NCBI RefSeq assembly: GCF_013327855.1
Contig: NZ_JABUMX010000003.1
Coordinates: forward strand, 248,001-312,000
Source of the DNA: Phyllobacterium pellucidum
GTDB lineage: Bacteria; Pseudomonadota; Alphaproteobacteria; Rhizobiales; Rhizobiaceae
Direction of reading: 5' to 3'
DNA length: 64,000 nucleotides
Below are positions 56,656 to 64,000 of the stretch, one piece after another. Numbering within the stretch: the first letter of the stretch is position 1; each line of letters opens with the position of its first letter. Under the pieces are notes generated by a model, which saw nothing but the letters and a program-made list of their open reading frames with translations, was not told the DNA's origin and ran no database searches. Made by a program: the position numbers and the translations under genes.

Positions 56656-57906
56656 ATGACCTCGTCCCCCAAAATCCCGTCCGTCGATCCCGTCAAGCTT
56701 GACCGTCTGGCGGAAGTTTCCGTCAAGATCGGCCTGCAGCTGCAGCCGGGGCAGGATCTCTTGATCACCGCGCCGCTTGCGGCGGTGCCTCTCGTGCGCC
56801 GCATCACCGAACATGCCTATAAGGCCGGCGCCGGCCTCGTGACGGCGCTTTACAACGATGAAGAAACGACCCTGATGCGCTATCGCAACGCGCCGGACGA
56901 CAGCTTCGACCGCTCTGCAGGCTGGCTCTATGAAGGCATGGCCAAGGCTTTCTCAGAAAATACCGCGCGGCTCGCCGTGGCCGGCGATAATCCCATGCTG
57001 CTTTCTGCCGAGGATCCGGAGAAGGTCGCCCGCGCCAACCGAGCGCAATCGCGCGCCTATCAGCCGGCGCTGGAAAAGATTGCCGGGTTCGACATCAACT
57101 GGAACATTGTTTCCTATCCCACCCCCTCCTGGGCCAGGCAAGTCTTCCCGGATCAGGATCCGGACGTTGCGGTCGCGATGCTCGCGGATGCGATTTTCGC
57201 CGCATCGCGTGTCGATGTCGAGGATCCGGTCAGCGCCTGGCGCGATCACAACGCCGCCCTGCACCGCCGCACGGCCTGGCTCAACGCCCATGCCTTTTCC
57301 GCATTGCATTTCAAGGGCCCGGGCACCAATCTGACCGTCGGGCTCGCCGGCGAGCACGAGTGGCATGGCGGCGCATCGGTTGCCAAGAACGGCATCACCT
57401 GCAACCCCAACATCCCGACCGAAGAAGTGTTTACAACCCCGCATGCCCTGCGCGTCGACGGTCACGTATCGAGCACCAAGCCGCTCTCGCATCAGGGAAC
57501 ATTGATAGAGAACATCAAGGTTCGCTTCGAAGGCGGCAAAATCGTCGAGGCGAAGGCAACGCGCGGCGAAGAAGTGTTCAACAAGGTGCTTGGCACGGAC
57601 GAAGGCGCGCGGCGCCTCGGCGAAGTCGCTCTCGTACCGAATTCGTCACCGATCTCGGCCTCAGGCCTCCTGTTCTTCAACACGCTTTTCGATGAAAACG
57701 CTGCCAGCCACATCGCGCTCGGCCAGTGCTATTCGAAGTGCTTTATCAATGGCGACAGGTTGACACCGGATGAAGTGGCGGCGCGGGGCGGCAACAAGAG
57801 CCTCATCCATATCGACTGGATGATCGGTTCGGGCGAGATCGATGTCGACGGCATCAACAAGGACGGATCCGCCGTGCCGGTCATGCGCAAGGGCGAATGG
57901 GTCTAA
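56656..57906 (+). CDS. M29 family aminopeptidase
   Basis: A 416-residue metallopeptidase of the thermophilic aminopeptidase (M29) family, which removes N-terminal residues using two metal ions. The C-terminal catalytic half shows GITCNPNIPTEEVFTTPHALRVDG (metal ligand Glu), VALVPNSSPISASGLLFFNTLFDENAASHIALG (Glu, His) and SLIHIDWMIGSGEIDVDGI (His, Asp). The N-terminal half is the lid domain. The ATG at 56656 is used; one at 56620 is possible. It stands alone between an SDR gene and a terminator. Confidence 0.92.
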   Translation: MTSSPKIPSVDPVKLDRLAEVSVKIGLQLQPGQDLLITAPLAAVPLVRRITEHAYKAGAGLVTALYNDEETTLMRYRNAPDDSFDRSAGWLYEGMAKAFSENTARLAVAGDNPMLLSAEDPEKVARANRAQSRAYQPALEKIAGFDINWNIVSYPTPSWARQVFPDQDPDVAVAMLADAIFAASRVDVEDPVSAWRDHNAALHRRTAWLNAHAFSALHFKGPGTNLTVGLAGEHEWHGGASVAKNGITCNPNIPTEEVFTTPHALRVDGHVSSTKPLSHQGTLIENIKVRFEGGKIVEAKATRGEEVFNKVLGTDEGARRLGEVALVPNSSPISASGLLFFNTLFDENAASHIALGQCYSKCFINGDRLTPDEVAARGGNKSLIHIDWMIGSGEIDVDGINKDGSAVPVMRKGEWV

Positions 57907-58024
57907 GTAGCGTTTAACGCTGGCAGCGAGACGGCAAATTCTGTGGTTGGCGACAGGCCATCGGCCGCAGAACGCGCAAGAGTAAATCGATGCGGCAAAT
58001 CAGTGAAATTTCGCCTTTGCACAA

Positions 58025-58058
58025 AAAAGAGGAGCTGGCCGGGGCCAACTCCTCTTTT
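58025..58058. terminator. Bidirectional terminator between the M29 and dehydrogenase genes
   Basis: AAAAGAGGAG pairs with CTCCTCTTTT and TGGCC with GGCCA around one mismatch, giving a strong stem with A- and T-runs at its base. Confidence 0.85.
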
Positions 58059-58081
58059 CTCATTTCTAACGCCGAGGGTAT

Positions 58082-59185
58082 TTAAGCGACGAGACGTCCT
58101 GCCGATTCGGACTGGGCGTAAGCCTTGCCGAAGCGGTTGGCGAGGAAAGTGTCGAGCGCGATATCTTCCTGGCGGATGAAGCCCTGCTGCGGCAGTTCGC
58201 CCTTAGCCAGCATGTCGAGCACGGCGCAGATGGCCGATGCCGTCGTTATCTGAATGCCGCTGTAAAGCTGCGCGCCGATATGGTTGCTGTAGACCTTATT
58301 GGCATAGGTTTCCTGCAGGAGCCGGCCCTTCTTGCGGCCGCTGACGGTGACGAAGATGACGACGACGTCCTGCAGGGTGGACGGAAGCGCATTCTCGAGA
58401 ATGTCCTTCAGCACATCGCGGCGATCGCGCAGGCCGAGATCGTTCAACAGCGCCTTCATGATGGCCGCATGTCCGGGATAGCGAATGGTGCGATAGTTGA
58501 GGGTGCGCACCTTGCCGAGCAGCGATTCGCACAGAGTGCCGAGACCGCCCGAGGTATTGAACGCCTCGTAAGTGACGCCGTCGAGGGAGAATTCCTCGCG
58601 CTCTTCCAGCGCCGGAACTTCGATCAACTCGCCATCGACGATGGCTTCGCAAGGCTCGCAATATTCGTTGATGACGCCGTCCGTGCTCCAGGTCAGATTG
58701 TAGTTGAGGGCATTGGACGGATATTGCGGCAATGCGCCGACGCGCATGCGCACGCTTTCAAGCGAGTCGAAACGCTTGGCGAGGTCGTTGGCCACGATAG
58801 AGATGAAGCCTGGCGCAAGGCCGCACTGCGGGATGAAAGCAGTCTTTGCCGTTGCCGAAAGCTGCCTGACAATGCGGGTGCTGGCGACGTCTTCGGTAAG
58901 GTCGAGATAATGAACGCCGGACTTGGCAGCTGCCTCGGCAATGCGCGTGGTTAGGTGGAACGGCGCAGCGCTCAATACAGCGAATTTTCCTGCAAGAACC
59001 CCTTCAAGCGCGCCGGCTTCATCGATTTCGATGCATTTCGTTGTAACGTTCGCCGATACGTCGAGCCCATCGAGCTGGGCTTGCGAGCGGTCAACGACGG
59101 TGACGCTGTAATCCCCGGTATTGGCGAGTAGATTGGCGATCGTTCCGCCGATTTTGCCTGCGCCTACGACAACAATATTTTTCAT
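58082..59185 (-). CDS. Saccharopine dehydrogenase / lysine 6-dehydrogenase-like protein
   Basis: A 367-residue NAD(P)-dependent enzyme. The N-terminal Rossmann motif is IVVVGAGKIGGTIANLLANTG. The second half contains CGLAPGFISIVANDLAKRF, FNTSGGLGTLCESLLGKV and YRTIRYPGHAAIMKALLNDLGL, a pattern shared with lysine 6-dehydrogenases and saccharopine reductases of the Lys9 type. A role in lysine breakdown is therefore likely, but which reaction is open. The ATG at 59185 has GGGGAAT upstream. It diverges from an Lrp-type regulator. Confidence 0.86.
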   Translation of the reverse strand: MKNIVVVGAGKIGGTIANLLANTGDYSVTVVDRSQAQLDGLDVSANVTTKCIEIDEAGALEGVLAGKFAVLSAAPFHLTTRIAEAAAKSGVHYLDLTEDVASTRIVRQLSATAKTAFIPQCGLAPGFISIVANDLAKRFDSLESVRMRVGALPQYPSNALNYNLTWSTDGVINEYCEPCEAIVDGELIEVPALEEREEFSLDGVTYEAFNTSGGLGTLCESLLGKVRTLNYRTIRYPGHAAIMKALLNDLGLRDRRDVLKDILENALPSTLQDVVVIFVTVSGRKKGRLLQETYANKVYSNHIGAQLYSGIQITTASAICAVLDMLAKGELPQQGFIRQEDIALDTFLANRFGKAYAQSESAGRLVA

Positions 59186-59308
59186 GTGATTCCCCAATGG
59201 ACAAAATAGCCTCGCGCGAATGTCGCAGGCTTGTTCGGCGGAATGAAGTATGTAAACTGACGATATGACATTCTATTTTTTAGCATTTCGACGAATGGAT
59301 TAGTTAAT

Positions 59309-59737
59309 ATGCTGACAGACGCCGATCATGCCCTGCTCTCCCTGCTGCGCGAGAATGCAAGGGCTTCCACCGCCGATCTCGCCCGCAAGCTCGGCGTTTC
59401 GCGCACGACGGTGCAAAGCCGCATCGAACGACTGGAAAAGCGCGGAATGATCCGTGGCTATGGCGTGCAACTTTCGCCGGAGTATGAGCAGAATCTCGTC
59501 AAGGCGCATGTGCTCGTCACCGCCTTGCCAAAGCTTGCCGTCAAGGTTGAGGCGGCCCTTAAAAAGATTGCCTGGGTGAGGACGCTGCATTCGGTCAGCG
59601 GACAATTCGACATGATCGTTATCGTCGAAGCGCCTTCGATCCAGGAACTCGACCGGCTGCTTGACGAGATCGGCGCGCTTGAGGGCGTCGAGCGAACCAT
59701 GTCGTCGATTATTCTTTCGACGCGCATCGATCGTTGA
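59309..59737 (+). CDS. Lrp/AsnC family transcription regulator
   Basis: A 142-residue feast/famine regulator. The helix-turn-helix is ARASTADLARKLGVSRTTVQSRIERLEKRGMIRGYGVQL (residues 16-54) and the RAM ligand-binding domain follows (AHVLVTALPKLAVKVEAALKKIAWVRTLHSVSGQFDMIVIVEA). It diverges from the lysine/saccharopine dehydrogenase-like gene across 123 bases, so it probably controls that gene in response to lysine or a related amino acid. It is followed by the SOS-controlled imuA. Confidence 0.92.
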   Translation: MLTDADHALLSLLRENARASTADLARKLGVSRTTVQSRIERLEKRGMIRGYGVQLSPEYEQNLVKAHVLVTALPKLAVKVEAALKKIAWVRTLHSVSGQFDMIVIVEAPSIQELDRLLDEIGALEGVERTMSSIILSTRIDR

Positions 59738-59790
59738 GAACGTAAACTCAGGCAACTGCTTGACTCTCACCGCCATTGGATTCCATAATA

Positions 59791-59805
59791 GAACATATCG
59801 TGAAC
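59791..59805 (+). promoter_or_regulatory. LexA (SOS) box of imuA-imuB-dnaE2
   Basis: GAAC-ATATCGT-GAAC is an exact match to the alphaproteobacterial LexA direct repeat GAAC-N7-GAAC (GTTC-N7-GTTC on the other strand). It ends 17 bases before the imuA start. Confidence 0.9.
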
Positions 59806-59822
59806 ATTCAGGGGTTGAGTAG

Positions 59823-60611
59823 GTGGCGACAACCGTCGATCTTACGGCGTTGCGGCGTGATATTGCGTCTTTGAGCGCAGGCATTTCGCCTGCCGCCAAG
59901 CGCTCTGCCTTTGCCTTCGGCATCGAAACGCTCGACCGCATGTTCCGCCACGGAATCGAGAGGGGCGCAGTCCATGAGGTCTTTGCCGATGAGGCAGGTG
60001 ACGCTGGGGCAGCAACAGGCTTCGTCATCGCTCTTGCCCTGCGCGCTGCCTCCAACCAAAGCCTCATCTTGTGGCTTGAAGAGGATTTCGCAGCCCAGGA
60101 ACATGGGTTTCCCTATGCGCCCGGCCTCAGGCACATCGGCCTCGACCCGCAACGCCTCGTCATCGTGCGCTGTGCCACGCCGCAGGATGTGCTTAAGGCG
60201 GCTGCGGATAGCCTTGGCATTCGCGGAACAGGTGCGGTGATTATCGCGCCTTGGAGCAATCCGAAGTGTCTCGACCTTACGGCCTCGCGCAAATTGCTGC
60301 TTTCGGCCCAGCAGACGAATGTGCCTGCCTTTCTCCTGCGGCTCGGCGCTCAGCCCACGGAAAATGCCGCGACTACGCGCTGGCTTATCCGTTCCGCCGC
60401 ATCGCAATCGAGCGGGGCAAATGCCCCCGGCCATCCCGTGTTCGATGCGACGCTTATTCGCAACCGGCAGGGCATGACCGGCCATTGGATCCTGCAATGG
60501 GAGAGTGAAGACCATGTGTTCCGACAGATCGAACCGCTTTCTGGCAATGTGGTTCCCGCACCTGCCTACCGACCGCCTCAAACGCGAAAGTCCGGCACGC
60601 GCTCTTACTGA
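59823..60611 (+). CDS. imuA: ImuA, SOS mutasome RecA-like accessory protein
   Basis: A 262-residue ImuA (ImuA/SulA-like) protein with a RecA-like fold lacking a clear Walker A. Family features are AFAFGIETLDRMFRHGIERGAVHEVFAD near the start and LILWLEEDFAAQEHGFPYAPGLRHIGLDPQRLVIVRC. It works with ImuB and DnaE2 in error-prone lesion bypass. The GTG start has GGGG at good spacing, and a perfect LexA box lies just upstream. Its last 98 bases overlap imuB in another frame. Confidence 0.93.
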   Translation: MATTVDLTALRRDIASLSAGISPAAKRSAFAFGIETLDRMFRHGIERGAVHEVFADEAGDAGAATGFVIALALRAASNQSLILWLEEDFAAQEHGFPYAPGLRHIGLDPQRLVIVRCATPQDVLKAAADSLGIRGTGAVIIAPWSNPKCLDLTASRKLLLSAQQTNVPAFLLRLGAQPTENAATTRWLIRSAASQSSGANAPGHPVFDATLIRNRQGMTGHWILQWESEDHVFRQIEPLSGNVVPAPAYRPPQTRKSGTRSY

Positions 60612-62067
60612 CCAGCATCTGATAGTGGTGGACAAGATTGCTAATGCCTTAAGGCTGACGGCTGTAGACGAACAAGCAGCCAAGGCCGGCCTTTACAAGG
60701 GCATGGCCCTGACCGATGCCCGCGCGCAATTCGACAAGCTCGACATCGCCTTCGCCTCGCCGCGCAAAGATGGCGAGCTTTTGGAAAAGCTTGCCGACTG
60801 GTGCGACCGCTATACGCCGCTGGTTGCACTCGATGCACCGCATGGGCTTATTCTGGACATGACCGGGTGCATCCACCTTTTCGGCGATGAACCCACATTG
60901 CTTAAGGACGTTCACCGGCAATTGCAGCGGCATGGCATGATCGTGAAGACGGCCTTTGCAGGCAATGCGGCAGCGGCAAGCGCGCTCGCCCGGCATTCTG
61001 CGGGCGGCATCGTCGAGCCCTCGGACCAGAACCGGCGGCTTTATGCGCTTCCTCTTGTCAGCCTCGATCTCGAAGACGCCCATATTGCCGGTCTCAGGCG
61101 TGCCGGCTTGCGCACCGTCGGTGATCTTGATGTTCTGCCGCGTGCAGCCCTGACAGCCCGTTTCGGTAATGGTGTGGTTGCGGGTCTCGATGCCCTGTTT
61201 GGCCGGCAGAGCAAGCCTATTTCGCCGCGCCGCATCGTACCAGTCTGCATGGTGGAAAGGCGCATGGCCGAGCCCTTGATTGCGATGGAAGCCGTCGAGC
61301 TTGTGCTCGTTCAGCTGGCAGACGAGCTGTTCATCCGCCTGGGGCAGCGCGTCGAGGGCGCGCGGGAAATCGAGGCGAGTTTTTTCCGCACTGACGGCAA
61401 TGTGCGCCGGCTGCGCATCGAGGCAGGAAGACCCTTGACCGATACGAAAACCCTGATGCGCCTGATGAAGGAGCGCTTGTCTACACTTGCCGAGCCTCTC
61501 GATGCCGGCTTCGGCTTTGACATGATCCGCCTCGGTGCCCTGCGCACGGACCGTACCCGGCATCAGCAGAAAAGTCTCGATGACCGCGAGCAGGAAACCG
61601 AAGAGGTAGAAAGGTTGATCGACCGGCTTTCCATCCGCCTCGGCAATAGCCGCGTCCTGCGGCCAACCCCTGTCGACACCCATATTCCGGAACGAACGGT
61701 CGCTCTCGAGCCCGCATCAAAGACCAAGCGCGAAAGCAATGGCGAATGGACGGCGCAGCCTCAAGGCGATCCACCGGAGCGGCCGGTCAGGCTTTTCCAG
61801 CCGCCTGAACGCATCGAGGCGACTTTCGAGGTTCCGGATTCGCCGCCCGCGCAATTCATCTGGCGCCGCGTCAGGCACAATGTCGTCCTCGCCGAAGGCC
61901 CGGAACGCATCGCTCCGGAATGGTGGCGTGAGCATTCCGGAGCGCTGACAAGGGACTATTACCGGCTGGAGGATAGTTCCGGCAAACGCTTCTGGGTTTT
62001 CAGGGAAGGCTTGCTCGAGCGCGGCACTCCTAACCCGCGCTGGTATCTGCATGGGCTTTTCGCATGA
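60514..62067 (+). CDS. imuB: ImuB, Y-family polymerase-like protein of the SOS mutasome
   Basis: A 517-residue Y-family DNA polymerase homologue. [11 protein letters not shown] opens the palm and [18 protein letters not shown] takes the place of the catalytic SIDE motif, so, as in other ImuB proteins, the polymerase site is not functional. [21 protein letters not shown] is the helix-hairpin-helix, and [17 protein letters not shown] starts the little-finger part. It acts as a hub joining the beta clamp, DnaE2 and ImuA. The ATG at 60514 is favoured over GTG 60505. Its stop overlaps dnaE2 by four bases (ATGA). Confidence 0.93.
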   Translation: MCSDRSNRFLAMWFPHLPTDRLKRESPARALTDQHLIVVDKIANALRLTAVDEQAAKAGLYKGMALTDARAQFDKLDIAFASPRKDGELLEKLADWCDRYTPLVALDAPHGLILDMTGCIHLFGDEPTLLKDVHRQLQRHGMIVKTAFAGNAAAASALARHSAGGIVEPSDQNRRLYALPLVSLDLEDAHIAGLRRAGLRTVGDLDVLPRAALTARFGNGVVAGLDALFGRQSKPISPRRIVPVCMVERRMAEPLIAMEAVELVLVQLADELFIRLGQRVEGAREIEASFFRTDGNVRRLRIEAGRPLTDTKTLMRLMKERLSTLAEPLDAGFGFDMIRLGALRTDRTRHQQKSLDDREQETEEVERLIDRLSIRLGNSRVLRPTPVDTHIPERTVALEPASKTKRESNGEWTAQPQGDPPERPVRLFQPPERIEATFEVPDSPPAQFIWRRVRHNVVLAEGPERIAPEWWREHSGALTRDYYRLEDSSGKRFWVFREGLLERGTPNPRWYLHGLFA

Positions 62068-64000
62068 ATTATGCCGAGCTTGCCGTCACCAGCAATTTTT
62101 CCTTTCTGGAAGGCGCATCGCAGCCGGAGGAACTGGTCAAGGCCGCCGCCCTTCTCGGTCTTGACGGCCTTGGCATTGCCGACCGCAATACGCTTGCCGG
62201 GGTCGTCCGCGCCTATTCTGCGCACAGGGATTTGCAGAAGGCTGCGGGAATCAATCTCAAGCTTTTTATTGGATGCAGACTGGTTTTCATCGATGATACG
62301 CCGGATTTGCTGGTCTATCCGCGCGACCGCCCGGCCTATGGCCAGCTTTGCCGGCTTTTGAGCGAGGGCAAGGACCGAGCGAAGATAAAGGGCGAATGCC
62401 ATCTCCGTTTCGAGGATTTTCAGTTTCGGGCGAGAGACTTCCAGATCATCGTCATGCCGGCCCGCGGCAGCAGGGACTTAACGCCGTTCCTCAAGATACT
62501 TGCGCTGGCGACTCCAGGTTCAGTCTGGCTTGGGCTTGCCATGCCGCATCAAGGCGCGGACAGGCGCTATGGTGAAAGGCTGGCCCGGATGGCAGCCAAG
62601 GCGGATATTCCCCTTCTGGCAGTCAACAATGTCCTTTATCACACGCCCTCGCGTCGCCCGCTGCAGGATGTCCTGACCTGCATTCGCGAGCATGTGACGA
62701 TCGATGAGGCGGGCAGGCGGCTCGAAAGGAACGCCGAGCGGCATATGAAATCGCCGCAGGAGATGCAGCGGCTTTTCCGGCATTTTCCTGGCGCCCTGCC
62801 TGAAACCCGTCGCTTCATCGAGCCTATCCGCTTCTCTCTCGATGAGTTGAAATACAACTATCCGGATGAACCTGTGCCGCCAGGCAAGACGCCCCAGCAG
62901 CATCTCATCGACGAGACCTGGAAGGGTGCGGCAAAGCGCTATCCGGAAGGTGTTCCCGGCAAGGTAAGCGAACTCCTTGAAAAGGAACTCGCCCTCATTG
63001 GCCGGCTCAAATACGCGCCCTATTTCCTGACCGTTTACGACATCGTCACCTTCGCCCGATCGCAGAAGATCCTGTGTCAGGGACGCGGCTCTTCGGCAAA
63101 TTCGGCGGTTTGCTATTGCCTCGGTATTACCGCGGTCGATCCCGTCAAGATCAACCTCCTGTTCGAGCGGTTCCTTTCGGCCGAGCGTAAGGAACCGCCC
63201 GATATAGACGTAGACTTTGAGCACGAGCGGCGTGAAGAGGTGATGCAGTGGGTCTATGAGCGTTATGGGCGCCATCGCGCCGCCATCGTCGCCACCGTCA
63301 TCAGCTATCGCCCGCGCAGTGCCATTCGCGATGTCGGCAAGGCTCTGGGACTGACGGAGGACGTCACCGCAGCGCTTGCCAATACGGTCTGGGGCAGTTG
63401 GGGTTCGGCCGTTGAAAAGCAGGAGGTGCGGCAGGCTGGCCTCGATCCTGACAATGTGATGATCCGCCGCGCGGTCCGGCTTGCCACCGAACTCATCGGC
63501 TTTCCCCGCCACCTCTCGCAGCATGTCGGCGGCTTCGTGCTGACGCAGGAGCGGCTCGACGAGACGGTGCCGATCGGTCCCGCCGCCATGGCCGAGCGGT
63601 CTTTCATCGAATGGGACAAGGACGATATCGACGCGCTCAACATCATGAAGGTCGATGTGCTTTCGCTCGGCATGCTGACCTGCATCCGCAAGGCGTTCGA
63701 CCTCATTCATCTTCATGGCGGCGATCGGTTCGAACTGGCAACCGTCCCCAAGGAGGACGAGAAGGTCTACGACATGCTCTGCAATGCCGATTCCCTTGGC
63801 GTGTTCCAGGTGGAAAGCCGGGCCCAGATGAACATGCTGCCACGCCTGAAGCCCAGAAAATTCTACGATCTGGTTATCGAGGTCGCCATTGTCCGTCCAG
63901 GCCCGATCCAGGGTGACATGGTGCATCCCTATCTTCGCCGCCGCAACGGGATCGAGCCTGTCTTCTATCCCGCCCCTTCGCCCGAGCATGGCGACAAGGA
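62064..64000 (+). CDS. dnaE2: Error-prone DNA polymerase DnaE2, N-terminal part
   Basis: The first 645 residues of a roughly 1080-residue polymerase; the window ends inside the gene. The PHP domain starts [20 protein letters not shown], and the polymerase palm shows [20 protein letters not shown] and the catalytic aspartates in [25 protein letters not shown] and the third aspartate ([13 protein letters not shown]) follow. DnaE2 is the catalytic subunit of SOS mutagenesis. It is translationally coupled to imuB (ATGA) and shares the LexA-controlled transcript. It replaces Pol V in most alphaproteobacteria. Confidence 0.95.
   Translation, partial: MNYAELAVTSNFSFLEGASQPEELVKAAALLGLDGLGIADRNTLAGVVRAYSAHRDLQKAAGINLKLFIGCRLVFIDDTPDLLVYPRDRPAYGQLCRLLSEGKDRAKIKGECHLRFEDFQFRARDFQIIVMPARGSRDLTPFLKILALATPGSVWLGLAMPHQGADRRYGERLARMAAKADIPLLAVNNVLYHTPSRRPLQDVLTCIREHVTIDEAGRRLERNAERHMKSPQEMQRLFRHFPGALPETRRFIEPIRFSLDELKYNYPDEPVPPGKTPQQHLIDETWKGAAKRYPEGVPGKVSELLEKELALIGRLKYAPYFLTVYDIVTFARSQKILCQGRGSSANSAVCYCLGITAVDPVKINLLFERFLSAERKEPPDIDVDFEHERREEVMQWVYERYGRHRAAIVATVISYRPRSAIRDVGKALGLTEDVTAALANTVWGSWGSAVEKQEVRQAGLDPDNVMIRRAVRLATELIGFPRHLSQHVGGFVLTQERLDETVPIGPAAMAERSFIEWDKDDIDALNIMKVDVLSLGMLTCIRKAFDLIHLHGGDRFELATVPKEDEKVYDMLCNADSLGVFQVESRAQMNMLPRLKPRKFYDLVIEVAIVRPGPIQGDMVHPYLRRRNGIEPVFYPAPSPEHGDK

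Noticed and set aside
62520..63989. A 489-codon minus-strand open frame
   Set aside because: It lies opposite dnaE2, whose protein is clearly conserved; high GC makes long antisense frames, and the product has no recognisable domain.

Overview
The window reads as chromosomal DNA of an alphaproteobacterium of the order Hyphomicrobiales (Rhizobiales), most like the Phyllobacteriaceae/Brucellaceae group (Phyllobacterium, Ochrobactrum, Mesorhizobium). This rests on gene content and order: CarD next to fdxA, phbAB with a divergent phaR, an imuA-imuB-dnaE2 cassette, and obgE-proB-proA-nadD-rsfS-rlmH. A GAAC-N7-GAAC LexA site and an EcfG-type promoter match (GGAAC-N16-CGTT) agree with it. Genus level is inference.

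Layout. 0-7 kb: end of a thiamine ABC ATPase (thiQ), a lipoprotein M48 protease with a LysM-like tail, then on the minus strand an SUV3-type helicase, an S4 RNA-binding protein, fdxA and carD. 7.5-13 kb: phbB and phbA facing phaR, then small HbpS, cupin and YCII proteins and an ECF42-type sigma factor. 13-24 kb: rpmF, mtgA, a short-chain prenyl synthase, ispG, 3-hydroxybutyrate dehydrogenase translationally coupled to a patatin, a DeoR/MFS pair and pyruvate carboxylase. 24.5-30.6 kb: a liv branched-chain amino acid ABC operon with a DUF6867 membrane protein inserted and a LivG carrying an unusual C-terminal helix-hairpin-helix extension. 30.9-37.4 kb: trans-4-hydroxyproline catabolism (epimerase, FAD dehydrogenase, deaminase, GntR), then mmsA with a divergent LysR. 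37.5-41 kb: a DUF3011 protein and MacAB. 41.3-48.3 kb: the housekeeping run rlmH to obgE, a GNAT, rpmA and rplU. 48.6 kb: tRNA-Ser(CGA). 48.8-56.5 kb: a looser accessory region (PHB-type esterase, a 25-residue membrane peptide with a membrane protein, ogt, GNAT, DUF899, HD protein, PepSY protein, DUF6074, SDR). 56.6-64 kb: M29 aminopeptidase, a lysine/saccharopine dehydrogenase-like enzyme with a divergent Lrp regulator, and the SOS cassette imuA-imuB-dnaE2, cut by the window end.

How the genes work together. The window carries much of a polyhydroxybutyrate cycle: synthesis of the monomer (phbA, phbB), its regulator (phaR), use of the monomer (bdhA) and an esterase of the PHB-depolymerase family. 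Sites matching or nearly matching CTGC-N3-GCAG lie in the phaR-phbA gap and upstream of bdhA and of the esterase, which suggests one PhaR regulon across three separated loci. Amino acid supply and breakdown is the second theme (liv, hydroxyproline, mmsA, lysine-type dehydrogenase, proBA), and stress response the third (EcfG-type promoter, SOS mutasome, ogt).

The most unusual items are the LivG fusion with a shuffled helix-hairpin-helix domain, the possible PhaR regulon, and the 25-residue peptide cistron. No CRISPR array, phage, insertion sequence or rRNA gene was seen.
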